A stretch of DNA of 21,000 nt, from the NCBI GenBank assembly GCA_905221605.1, contig CAJNDS010002380.1, positions 64,001 through 85,000 on the forward strand, written 5' to 3'. The stretch comes from Symbiodinium natans (lineage: Eukaryota > Sar > Dinophyceae > Suessiales > Symbiodiniaceae). Each line of letters begins with the position of its first letter. Position 1 is the stretch's first letter. A program made the translations under genes and the position numbers. The notes under the pieces are model-generated. The model was given only the letters and a program-made list of their open reading frames with translations, did not search any database and had not been told where the DNA came from. Below are positions 11,425 through 20,603 of the stretch, one piece after another.

Positions 11425-12192
11425 CGCAGAGGTCACTGTCCGAAACCGCCACATGTACTCTGCCCTGCTGGCATTCTGTTATGGAAATCTGCCTCGCAGC
11501 CCGCAAACCCTCGTAACGGCCCTTTCCTCCAGGACCAGAAGGGCAGCTCGGGCTTGAACCTGTTAGCAGATTTTTGGGAAATATATTGCCTAACGGACCC
11601 CCCCTGAGAAACACCCTGGGAACTCCACAAGCCACCCTGAAACCCCTTTTGGGACCCCTGACCTCTCCTCCCCTTTTTTGAGGCCTTTCCCAAAAACCCT
11701 CTTTCCTCCCTTGCTGTCCGTGGGCCGACCCGGCTGCCGAGGAGGCGCGCGCAAGCGTTTACAACTAACTAGGATAACTAGGTTTGCTCCTGATTTTTGC
11801 CCTTTTCAGTCAGGGTGCCACACGCCCAAGGAAAGGAGCGGCCACGGCCACTGGCCAAAAAGGAGCTCCATTCGACCATGTGCATCGTCTCAGCAGCACG
11901 TTCTTCCAGCACATGAATATGCCCGAAAGGGGAGACATGCTGGCCAGGGTCTCCCGGTCTTCCACAGAGCAAATTCAGCACTTCAGTACACGGATGTGAG
12001 ATGCGCGCATTGTGACCGTCCCCTCATCCAGGCTTGCACTGGATGCCTTCCTGTGGCAGCTGCTACTAGGAGTTAATGTCAGGTGATTTAAAACAGCTAG
12101 TCGGCACAAAGGTACGAGTACAAGTTGTATTTTGCGAGGGGGAAAATCAAAAACACTCAGAAAATCAGACCGAGCCACGACACAGATCGGCA
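11425..12192. other. spacer with C-rich telomere-like words
   Basis: From 11590 to 11720 the plus strand is C-rich with recurrent CCCTG/CCCTGAAA/CCCTTTT words, in the opposite orientation to the G-rich repeat before it. Open minus-strand frames here (such as GKASKKGRRGQGSQKG) are composition artefacts. The part near 11780-12180 has no clear exon. The 3' flank of the PPR gene is at the right end. Confidence 0.4.
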
Positions 12193-14147
12193 TTATGATG
12201 AACTGGCACAAACTAAGCAGCTGATAGGCGCTGTAAGTTTCTTGCGAGCCCACCTGCCGCGTAATTTTCCACAAGGGCCCAGCTTTGCTGAGGCAAGCCG
12301 ATGGTTGTGATGAAAAGAATTCGTCCGACCCAAATCCATTACCGTCAGCTCTGGAGAAGACTCCTGCAGGGAGTGCAGCAACTCGACGAGCACCTTTGCA
12401 ACGCGCCAAAGAGAACGATCGTTGAAGAGCATGAGGTCTCCCAGTCTCAAACCCCGAAGGCAACAACAACTTGTCCTCTGATCAAGTCTTCCGCCGTGCG
12501 CTTCTGCGCAAAAGTTCAAAGATTTGGAATGTCGAACAAGCACGGGGAATGTAGTGTTGCATCTGCCAAAGCCTTCCACAGTTCCAAAGAGTGTTGACCA
12601 CCTTCTCGTGCAATAAAAGGTTCGGCTGCAGCCGTCCTAGCCATCCCGCCTGTCCTGCGACAGAATCCTGAACGCCCCGAACTAAGGCCAACACTCGCTT
12701 CCAGCGGCAGGATACCTGGCATGCGCCTATGGCAGACATCCACGTCAACACATCTGGCTCAAAGCCGTGCAGATGACTGTTGCGCAGCCACAATAATGTG
12801 CGGGCCCACCGTACTGACCTTTCGCACGCACTGCCCACAGCATTGTAAGTCACAATGTCCGGGCGCAACGCCTCCAAAATCATTCCCGCCAACACATGCG
12901 AACTGATCTTCCACCTTACCAAATTTGCTGATGCAGCAATGGCCGCATTAAACATCGGCACATCAGCGGCAATGCGTGTCTCGCACGATGCCTTACCCAG
13001 CGACCCCTCCGCTCACTTACATTCTGTGGCCAGTGTCAATGAACTAGACTTAGTTGCAAAAAGTCATGAAGTACAGCAAATTCACTCTCAGTTGCTTTTA
13101 GTTGTCGCACAGCCAGCTGCCATTCGCATGACCTTTCACAGCTTATGAGAACAGCATTCAGAGCAATCGCATTCATGTCCATCTGCATTGTGCTGAGAGA
13201 CAATGCCATCTGCCAAGCTGTCGCTCTTGCACAGGATTGCATTGCAGCACTCTGTGTAATAACATCAGGCTGCAAATTCTGCTGTAACATTCCATCCAAC
13301 ACATGCAGTGCCTGCGCAAACTTGCTGCACCTGCCACACGTTGTAATGGCAGTGTTGTACGACACAGTGTCAGCTTGCAGGCCGTCGTGTTCATGTGAGG
13401 CGTCGAGCATGACCAGTGCTCGCTGCCACTGAGCCAAGCGTGAGAACACAGCCAAAAGGCTGTTTAGTGTAACGACATCTGGCCGCAAGTACCGGTCAGA
13501 AATCTCCAATAGAATTGATGAAGCTTCTGGCCATTCAGAGGCTGCCTCAATCATGCTGTTGTATGTGATTAAATCGCCCACGATGTCGCGAGCTTGCAAA
13601 GTCGTTAAAATGCATCGCGCCACGGAACCCCACTCACATTTAGCTGCTCGGATGACAGCATTGCCAGCAAAACTTGATGGTTGCCACTGCTTGTGTTTGC
13701 TATCAAGAAGATGAATGATGGCCTGCTGCCAGCTGGATGTTCGCTCAAGCGCGTTGATGGCAGAGGTAGCTGCAATCGAATCAATCCGCAGGCTAGTCAA
13801 ATGGATTTGGCTTGCGACGAAGAGAGCGTTTCGCCACCGCTTTGTCGTCCCACAGGCTGAGATAAAGCTGCTGCATGCCTTCACATCCTGACGTACCCGG
13901 CAGGAGGCCGCGCACTGCAGAGCCAGCATGGCCACCTGCCATGCTGCCAGAGTCTTCACGATGGCCCCGACTGTAGAGTTGTAGGTGACCACGTCGGCTT
14001 CTAAGCTCTTGCAGTGAAGCTCATCTACAAGTGATACGGCTCTGGTCCAAGCTTGCCTTTTTGTGCCGCATTCCCAGATCGCTTTGTTGTATGTGATGAT
14101 GCTCACACCATTCATGCACATGCCTTGGCAAAGAACTTGTAAGACCC
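12193..14147 (-). CDS. PPR (pentatricopeptide repeat) protein, 5' end incomplete
   Basis: PPR proteins bind RNA in mitochondria or plastids through tandem 35-residue helical hairpins and guide processing, editing or stability. Exon 1 (13096-14147, 350 codons) holds about nine repeats with the typical W-x2-A-x2-L start, P/A-D-V-x-T-Y-N middle and AI..C end. Examples are LEADVVTYNSTVGAIVKT, LQADTVSYNTAITTCGRC and LQPDVITQSAAMQSCARA. A GC-AG intron (12992-13095) sits inside a repeat and restores its 35-residue spacing. Exon 2 (12567-12991) adds LRPDIVTYNAVGSACERS and FEPDVLTWMSAIGACQVS. A second GC-AG intron (12476-12566) leads to exon 3 (12193-12475, LRLGDLMLFNDRSLW), ending TAA. The end could instead be earlier at GGCAG|GTGGGC. 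The first exon begins mid-motif at GAAG|GGG, so targeting peptide and start are missing. ATG codons at 14121 and 14115 are unlikely starts. No DYW or E domain is seen. Confidence 0.88.
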
Positions 14148-14309
14148 CTTCGAATTATTCCTGCTCGCGCCCAACTCTGACTTTAGAGTTAGAGCCGGAT
14201 CCTCTCAGGCAAAAAGCAAAGGACTGACTTCCGTCAACACTATACGTACACACATCTCTTTAACTTTTTCTGTATGCACACATGTGCTTCCCCACCCCGT
14301 CTGGTCCGA

Positions 14310-14560
14310 TAGGGGGTAGGCGAGGGCGGCGGGGCCGGTCTGAGGGTCTTAGGATGTCTTAGGGTCATGGGAGGGTTCGGCCGGGGTGTAGGGATTAGGC
14401 CCACAGCCCTCAAGCCCTAAGCCCCAAACTTTACGTCAACCCCAGAATAAAACCATATAAGCACAAACACCCTATAAGCCCTAACGACCTAAGCCTGGAA
14501 ACCCTACGCCCTCAAACCCTAAAACGATGCCAGAGCTCTAAACCAGAAGCCCGAAACCCT
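14310..14560. repeat. inverted pair of degenerate telomere-like arrays
   Basis: The left half (14310-14400) is G-rich with TTAGGG-type words (GTCTTAGGATGTCTTAGGG). The right half (14401-14560) is C-rich with CCCTAA-type words (CAAGCCCTAAGCCCC, CCTATAAGCCCTAACG, CTCAAACCCTAAAAC). The two orientations meet near 14400. The copies are strongly diverged. Confidence 0.65.
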
Positions 14561-15022
14561 TGTCTTCTTCATGTTGCTCAGTATGCTTGTCATCCCGCAT
14601 TGGCGTCTGCTCACGGATGCAGATGTTGATGACTTGACATTTCGTGATCAGGTAGGGTCTTTTGGTCGAAGCGGCAAAGCACGTGAGGCACTTTGTTCGA
14701 GTCTCCCTTTTGTGCGGTCGGGTTGTTTGTCTCGGCTTGCCTCACATACCCGCCGCGTCACCGCAGGTTCTACAAGGAAGCACCTCCGGGCCACGTGACA
14801 TCGCAAGCGAAGCTTCACACAGCTTAGGTTCCGGATGATTCCTGGTAGTCATGTAATTCAGGTTTTGTCTCGGGAGAACTTTGGATGCTTAGGGCTGGAG
14901 ATAAACGTGCCAACACTTGTATAAATGATCCATTGACTTTGTGCGTCGAAACACAAGACACACCTCGCCGAAATCCACAGCAATCACCCCTTGAACAGAA
15001 GCTGAGATCTGAGCCCCCTGCT
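14561..15022. other. spacer
   Basis: A plus-strand frame at 14571-14660 (VIPHWRLLTDADVDDLTFRD, followed by CAG|GTAGGG) looks exon-like but is isolated. The rest shows no clear exon. It includes the 3' flank of the minus-strand gene ending at 15023. Confidence 0.35.
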
Positions 15023-15431
15023 TCATGTGTGCAGGGGCTGCGAGAAACCCTCAACCACAGACCACAACAGGTCTCTGTATGGCCTAAAATCCCTCAACTT
15101 GCTACGACAAGAAAAACTCAGGTCGGTCGTACATCATGTTTCAAAGATCAACCAGGCACCTCTCACGTACAACACCGACAAGTTCGAAATAGCTAGAAGG
15201 CTCAATCAACAAAAGCTGCACCTCGTGCACCTCACATCCTTGCGACGAATCAAAGGGACGACTGTACATTGAAATAATACTGTGCCAGCTGATTCTGTGG
15301 TCTGTGTGACTGTATGTGGTCATCGAAAGACACATCCCCGCATGTGAGTAACATGTCTAATCTTTGCACCAAGGGCAGACATACGATAGGCTAATTCATC
15401 CATCCGCATGAGCATGGCATCCCAGTGAAAG
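15023..15431 (-). CDS. three 3'-terminal exons of an unidentified protein
   Basis: Exons are 15337-15431 (FHWDAMLMRMDELAYRMSAL and GAKIRHVTHMRG), 15160-15238 (CEVHEVQLLLIEPSSYFELV and GVVRER) and 15023-15083 (PYRDLLWSVVEGFSQPLHT, then TGA). Phase is kept at both junctions. The 76 bp intron is GT-AG. The 98 bp intron is GA-AG and is flanked by the hexamer GATGTG on both sides, so its exact edges can slide. The first exon is entered through GAAG|CTTT, and the gene extends 5' beyond 15431. A candidate upstream piece (FVEIQEGLKSCTVLDLR near 15530-15590) lacks a good donor. I recognise no family; the fragment has no obvious catalytic motif, signal peptide or membrane segment. Confidence 0.55.
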
Positions 15432-15781
15432 CTTCACCCTGCTAAGTCATGAACTGCTCACGACACTGAACCTCAATGTGTCAAGCAACGGGGCGGATGA
15501 ACAAGCAGATCAGGGTCTGAACTGCGTAAGTCAAGTACTGTGCAAGACTTGAGTCCTTCTTGAATCTCCACGAACTACTTGCGAACACATGCAGCAAGTC
15601 TTTCCACTTGTGTTTCTTTGCCTACCCGAAAAAGAAAGAAACTATCGTTTCACCAGGAGCGTTGGCTTCCTGTTCCTGATTCGTCTCGGCAAGCAAACTG
15701 AGCAACTTCAAGCCTACAGCATGCCTACCTTTTCCCACCTGACATGTCAGCACCACCCTCATTGCTTTTTTCCGCACGCCT
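15432..15781. other. probable upstream intron/exon territory
   Basis: The FVEIQEGLKSCTVLDLR piece lies here on the minus strand but could not be joined. Otherwise short frames of no distinct quality on both strands. Confidence 0.3.
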
Positions 15782-15985
15782 TTGGATCTCTTGCAACCAG
15801 GCAGAGGGATCAGCGCACTTGCACGGGTGCTCCGGATACTCCGACCTGCTGAGTACACAGCGCAAGTGCAAGAAGCACTGAAGGCTGCAGAGCAACTGAG
15901 CAAAATGCCGAGCAAAATTCGGAGCAAAATCTTGAGCAAAATGCTGGGCAGCCAGCTCCGGTGCGACATGCTTCATCTGCAATAG
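15782..15985 (+). other. possible plus-strand exon with helical repeat
   Basis: The plus-strand frame is open to a TAG at 15983-15985 and encodes RPAEYTAQVQEALKAAEQ followed by four tetrapeptides of the form S-K-M/I-x from a 12 bp tandem repeat. The product would be helical and basic. The opposite strand is also open with a protein-like piece (CADPSAWLQEIQRRAEKSNE), so the strand is uncertain. No family recognised. Confidence 0.25.
15898..15945. repeat. 12 bp tandem repeat, 4 copies
   Basis: GAGCAAAAT followed by a variable triplet (GCC, TCG, CTT, GCT) is repeated four times at 15898, 15910, 15922 and 15934. The unit is a multiple of three and stays in frame on both strands. Confidence 0.9.
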
Positions 15986-17059
15986 CTGGGGGCCAACCAT
16001 GGGCCTCCAAGCTGACCGGCTTTTGTCAAACTACAAAGGCTGAGATTCTAAACTGCGCGTGGGAAGAATTTATACTCTTCTGGTCTACGGCAGCCTGCGA
16101 GAGCGGAGACGTAGTCGATCTAGATGCTCACACAAGGCCGGAACCTGGTCAGCTGATGTCAGCTGAAAAGCCAAGTCGTTTTTGCCTGTGTCCTGCAATC
16201 GAACAGTAGCGCCTGCTTCCCTCATGCGTCAGAGGATGTCAGAGGCATGCTGTAACTTGCGCCCCCGGCTGGAAACTTGAGAGGTTGGTTGACAAATATT
16301 TGAGATACCCCACACGCCGAGGCAGAAGAGCTCTGCAGAACGGCCCGGGAAGCTCTGCCCTCTTCCGACTCTGGATCTAGCCAATGGTAGCCTATGGTGG
16401 CCTTGTGAACAGCTCGATCTGAGCTTCAGTTTCCCAGATCACTTTGAAATCCCTGAGCTGAAGCCGCGATGCTAGCCATGATGTTGGGCAGGTGTAAGAC
16501 TTTCAGGTTCCTAGTGTGGCTTTCTGTTCCTCTGCGGAGTGTTGCATGAACAGGAAGACTCGAAGTCTCATGCATCTGCTCGGGCAATCCTGCAGCACTG
16601 CTGTGCGCCAGTTTAGCAACTTGGACAGACCTGAATCTGATGAAGCCCCAACATGTGTCGGGTTCGTGGTGTGCACATGCTCTTTTGCCGTGTCTGGAAA
16701 GAACGATGCTTGCCACAGATACACGCTGCAATTATCAACATCTTGCTTTGGTGCAGACCTTGTGAAAGCTATGGCTCGCAGACAGCATCTCAACTATCTC
16801 GTAGGATCCTTGGCCGGACTGGGCTCGGGGGGGGAAGTCACGGTGTAGCCACAGGGCAGTCACAGCGCCAACCACCCCACTCAAAACCGTATTCTCTGCA
16901 ACACCACCAGTCTTTGTTGCCAGCATACATGTCATACATCTTGGGGCCTTGGAGAAATGCAAGCTGTCATGAATGAAATAAACGCAAGCTGGACTAGCAC
17001 ACGAAAGCCGTTTCATGCCGATGAGCTGTTGCACCGACCCTTTAATTAAACTTTTGACT
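15986..17059. other. gene-poor or unresolved stretch
   Basis: Several competing frames overlap between 16430 and 16980. Minus-strand pieces such as LKVLHLPNIMASIAASAQGF (near 16430-16500) and GVAENTVLSGVVGAVTALWL (near 16850-16910) are the most protein-like, but I could not chain them. The part at 16000-16420 shows nothing clear. Confidence 0.3.
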
Positions 17060-17129
17060 CCCAAAACCCTGGACACTAAACCTAACCCCGAACCCCTAAC
17101 CCTAAACCCCCAAACCCTCAAACCCTAAG
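17060..17129. repeat. degenerate telomere-like repeat (CCCTAAA orientation)
   Basis: The plus strand reads AAACCTAACCCCGAACCCCT, then AACCCTAAACCCCCAAACCC and CTCAAACCCTAAG. These are imperfect CCCTAAA units on the C-strand, the clearest telomere-like stretch in the window. Confidence 0.7.
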
Positions 17130-18036
17130 AGAGACGAATCAACCGAGTGCCTACGCCCGTCATGCCCATAGCATAATGGAAAGCAAGGTGCCGAGATATT
17201 CTTGCATAACATGTCCTGCACTTCGTTATGCAGCCAACATACAGCACATCGCAACACCTTGCAACAGGCTTCTCGGAGTGCTGCATACCTCTGGACACAA
17301 ACTCAAGAGTTACGGCGAGTCCTCCGCCCTGTCCCCAAAAAACAGGTATCGCATGCTTGCCACAGCGCTGAATCAATTCCTGGACCTGCAGGGAGACAAG
17401 TTGTATGCGTCAGCGACCGGCGATTCACAAAGGAAGCACTGACAGAAGGCCTCTGCATCAGCTGCATATATACAGCAAACAGCGTGGTCCTTCTTGATTG
17501 CTTGCATCTACTTGCATCCGCATGCATCAGGAATGAACAGTGCATGCGACTGCACAGTAAGCACCTGGCCAGGAAAAGCGGATTTTGTTCGTGATGCAAA
17601 AAAAGGCCTGGTTCAGCTGGAGACCGACAACAAATAGTGCGGGTGCTGCAATCTCTGTCGTGCTGTATAATACTGCATGATACAAGTACCTGAAACAAGA
17701 GGGCTTGCTGGCCGAGCTGGGACGGGCAACATGATGATAGCCTTTTGATGGCGAAGATACTGAAATGATAATGAGAGGTAGCTGAGGCTCTGAGGTAGCG
17801 AGAATGGTGGTGATGGTGGTTGTGAAAATGCCGAGTGTGCAGGACTCCGACGCTTCGTCATGGACCTTCCCCGGAACCCCAAAGATGACCGTGGTATGAT
17901 GTGGTATGATGTGGTATGTGCCTGGTAGTCCTGGTAGTAGTTGGGATGAGTATGGTGAAGCTTACGAGGCGAAGGAGGCCGATGATGTGCAGTGGAGCAT
18001 CACAAGCATGGATGGTCACACAAGCTCAGCTCTCCA
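17130..18036. other. spacer with short tandem repeats
   Basis: A plus-strand frame near 17202-17594 contains LWTQTQELRRVLRPVPKKQ just before ACAG|GTATCG, an isolated exon candidate. A run of GTGGTATGAT occurs three times (17891-17918), then CCTGGTAGT twice. No complete gene is visible. Confidence 0.35.
17891..17918. repeat. 10 bp tandem repeat, about 3 copies
   Basis: GTGGTATGAT is present twice exactly, followed by a partial third copy GTGGTATG. The adjacent CCTGGTAGT is also duplicated. Confidence 0.85.
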
Positions 18037-18416
18037 TTACGACCGTTCGCTTGCGAATGCTCTGATGGGCTCTGATGGGGTCTGAGCCCTGGTCAGGTTG
18101 CCACTTCCAGGTCTCCCAGCTTCAAGTTCTCTCCTGCAGCGAGCATCGCTTCTGATGAAAGATGCAACGGCAAGCCTCACTTTGCTGAAAATATCGGCGG
18201 CTCCCAAATCTCCTCGAGTCAAGCAAAAGCCAGCCACCTTCGAGCCCGGTGGAATCGCTGCCTTCAGCACTGCTTGGGAGGGTCATCAATGATCGCTGCA
18301 ACGTAGGATGCACAAAACTTGCTGTCCAGCCGAGATATGCTGAGCAGGCCCGCTAGTAGCACTCATGCAAGTAGCCAAAACCACCAATGGCTGCCATTGC
18401 AAGCGCCAGCTCCCGC
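18037..18416 (-). CDS. exon fragments weakly resembling IMP dehydrogenase/GMP reductase
   Basis: Two protein-like minus-strand segments lie here. After TTGAG|GCGGG at 18416 the frame reads RELALAMAAIGGFGYLHEC. This is similar in pattern to the VTE-x2-MAIAMA-x2-GG-x-G-x-IH stretch of IMP dehydrogenase, the enzyme that oxidises IMP to XMP for guanine nucleotide synthesis. A frame near 18100-18265 reads GSKVAGFCLTRGDLGAADIF and KVRLAVASFIRSDARCRREL. The last part could match the region after the CBS domains that starts the second half of the barrel. The catalytic Cys loop (GxGPGSICTT-like) is not found downstream. The segments are not securely joined, and the plus strand is also open here. This may be a diverged gene, a fragment or a chance resemblance. 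Confidence 0.28.
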
Positions 18417-19070
18417 CTCAATGTCATCTCTCGCAAACCATCTTCCAGGATCGGCCTCATTGCGTGAACAAAGCACACGACTGGCTTCTAAACAAAGTGT
18501 GTTTGGATTCTTTGGCTCGAAACTCGAGCACAGCATGCATCTGTTGACGGAAACAGGGTTCTGTATAGATGCAACAGGTCTGCAACAACTCGGCAGTGAC
18601 CCGCGTTCACTTGGGCCCAATGCTGCTGCCATGGCCTGATTTTGCGCCAACGACCTCAGAACATCTCACGAGAGCTTTGGCCCCCGAGAGCTTGGCTCTG
18701 CTATGCTTTCCGCACTTCACCGGTGTCACCCAGATGGGCTATCGAGCGGTCTGACACTTTAAGCCATCTCCACCACGCTCGGCATGGACGGCACTGGACA
18801 CACTCCCTGGATGAGTCAAACCCTGCGGCCTCACTCGAGTTGCACGCCGCTGCTTCGTAACCCGCATCGCAAACGGCGATGCACTGCCACCTGAACGGAT
18901 CTGAATCGTGAACAGGCCGGACCTAGCCCAGACATTCAGGGATTAGTCAGCTTAGTTACATTAGTAGTGGCCTTCGGCAGCGGATTGGAGAAACTCATGA
19001 AGGCGTTCCAGGTAAATACCTGGACACATCTGGCTCTCACGTGACCCGGAAGCCCTAACGGCCTCGCCCC
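18417..19070. other. upstream exon/intron territory, unresolved
   Basis: Frames on both strands are open (for example minus-strand HAVLEFRAKESKHTLF near 18490-18540) without a secure chain. No repeat until the foldback at 19071. Confidence 0.3.
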
Positions 19071-19218
19071 CCCTACCTCCCCCACGCGGGGCAAACCCAG
19101 AACCTTAACATCCTAAACCTTTCCCGATTGTATACTTGAGCCTGTAGGGTTTCGAAGGGGCTCAAGTATACAATCGATTTTAAGGTTCTGGGTTTGCCCC
19201 GCGTGGGGGAAGGTAGGG
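19071..19218. mobile_element. 148 bp foldback element, MITE-like
   Basis: The outer arms 19071-19107 and 19181-19218 are reverse complements of 37/38 bp with a single-base indel (CTACCTCCCCCACG against its partner with one more base). The inner arms 19125-19142 (CGATTGTATACTTGAGCC) and 19159-19176 are perfect 18 bp complements around a 16 bp loop. The spacers between outer and inner arms differ (17 against 4 bases), so the hairpin has an asymmetric bulge. No coding capacity and no clear target-site duplication are visible. A non-autonomous inverted-repeat transposon is the simplest reading; a structured RNA is the alternative. Confidence 0.7.
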
Positions 19219-19360
19219 TGGATGCAACATTCTGCTGCAACAGAATGACGAGGTTGACAGGTCGTGAACACATTGAACAACAGCAGACAACAAGCAAGCT
19301 GACGAAGATACCAGAGGTTACAGGAGGTTGCAAGAAGTTGCAAAAGCTTCAAAGGATCAC

Positions 19361-20603
19361 TTAACTGCATACAAGAATGCCTTCACCGTTGCCAGTGCAC
19401 CCCATCCAGGAAGCCATTGCAGCATGGAGCTCCTGATTTGGAGTCTTCAAATTTGCCTTTGTGGTCTTTTCTGTGACGAAACATGACTTAACGGCAACCC
19501 CTTCTTAAACTCCTTCCCCACATGTTGCCAGGCTAAAATGCGTGCGTATGCATTCCTCAGAACAATGGAAATATCCAAACATGTTGCCTGCACGCGACAT
19601 TATCTTTGGTAGCTCCTCGGATTTTACGACAATCAAGCGTGCTCGTTGCAAGCAGCGTCGTAAGATGCCAATGGCATTCAAGACCTGCCTCAGGCCGATC
19701 AACTCGTGCTTGATCTATGCACATCTGATGGGTTAACAAGTAGTGCAATCACAACTGCGCGATCCGTGTTTCACTCCATCCTGCTCCATTGTACAAGAAT
19801 GCACGACCAAGGGACACTTTCTGACGATCACCGCCAATATCTAAAAACACCTGCACAGCAGGCACGGCTGTACAGGATAGTACAAGTCCTGATCGTTGAG
19901 GCATGGCAGATCATGACAGATTCAGGTTTGGATTTGCGCTTGCACGTCTTCGCAGATGCGTTCACCTTTGGCCTTTGCTTGTTTGGATACTCATGAGATT
20001 TCAAGACTCCGTGCTACGGACAATACTGCCAATCAAGTCAACCTCAAAACTTCCTGAACTGCCACTTCCACGAGAAACAATGCCTAAGCAATTAACAGGC
20101 CTGTGCAAAAATGGTTTGTCACAGCTTCATGTGTGGCTTGTGCCAATGCGAAATTGGCCTTTGTGCATCGAGCTGCAGCTGGCAGTGCTGCTAAGCGATC
20201 TGGCTCTTCAAAAACGTCCTGGTCAAGCAACACGCTTGAGCGTCCAAGGGCCATGTCAAAATATTGGACAGTACTGGCACTGGCAAAAAACAACATCGTT
20301 ACTTGCCATCTCAGGCACCAGGAATTCAAACTCGGCCCCTGGAACTCGGCGGCGGCTTTCAGCCAGCTGGGCTACAGACACGTCCAACCCAAGTACGTCA
20401 GCCGCCCTGCAACACATGTTCTGATGCGCAAATTGCAGCTGCAAGCACATTCCATGTTGCAATGCCAACCTGGTAAATTGCCGACAGGGCCGCATACTGT
20501 TCAAGTCCCGACATGCAATCACTCCTCCAAGTTTCATACCACGCCTGGCATGCAGCACCTCAGTGCAATGTCCCAAACTGCTGCCAATTTCAATGATGTG
20601 ATC
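19361..20603 (-). CDS. SAM-dependent methyltransferase (class I Rossmann fold), 5' end missing
   Basis: Class I methyltransferases transfer the methyl group of S-adenosylmethionine; the substrate here is unknown. Exon 20545-20603 encodes motif I (DHIIEIGSSLGHCTEVL), the glycine-rich SAM-binding loop. Exon 20319-20406 gives the post-I acidic strand (DVLGLDVSVAQLAESRRRV). Exon 20159-20218 reads DVFEEPDRLAALPAAARCTK. The 30 bp exon 19821-19850 reads VFLDIGGDRQ. Exon 19616-19684 contains RARLIVVKSE, and exon 19361-19432 starts ELHAAMASWMG and ends at TAA. All joins keep phase, and the spliced protein reads as a continuous Rossmann domain. The introns are GC-AG, GT-AG, GC-AG, one with an unclear donor (exon then AAAGTG) and GA-AG. 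The N-terminus lies upstream, and the last exon may splice on rather than stop at 19361. An overlapping 245-codon plus-strand frame is antisense noise. Confidence 0.78.

Noticed and set aside
11433-11693. Gly/Lys/Ser-rich minus-strand frame
   Set aside because: It is produced by the C-rich telomere-like words on the plus strand.
14688-14706. TTCGAGTC box resembling a tRNA T-arm
   Set aside because: No matching A box, acceptor stem or anticodon arm could be formed around it.
19159-19166. GGCTCAAG, matching the 3' end of the dinoflagellate spliced leader
   Set aside because: Only eight bases match, inside the foldback arm, with its complement in the other arm. The preceding bases do not match the leader, so a relict spliced leader is not supported.
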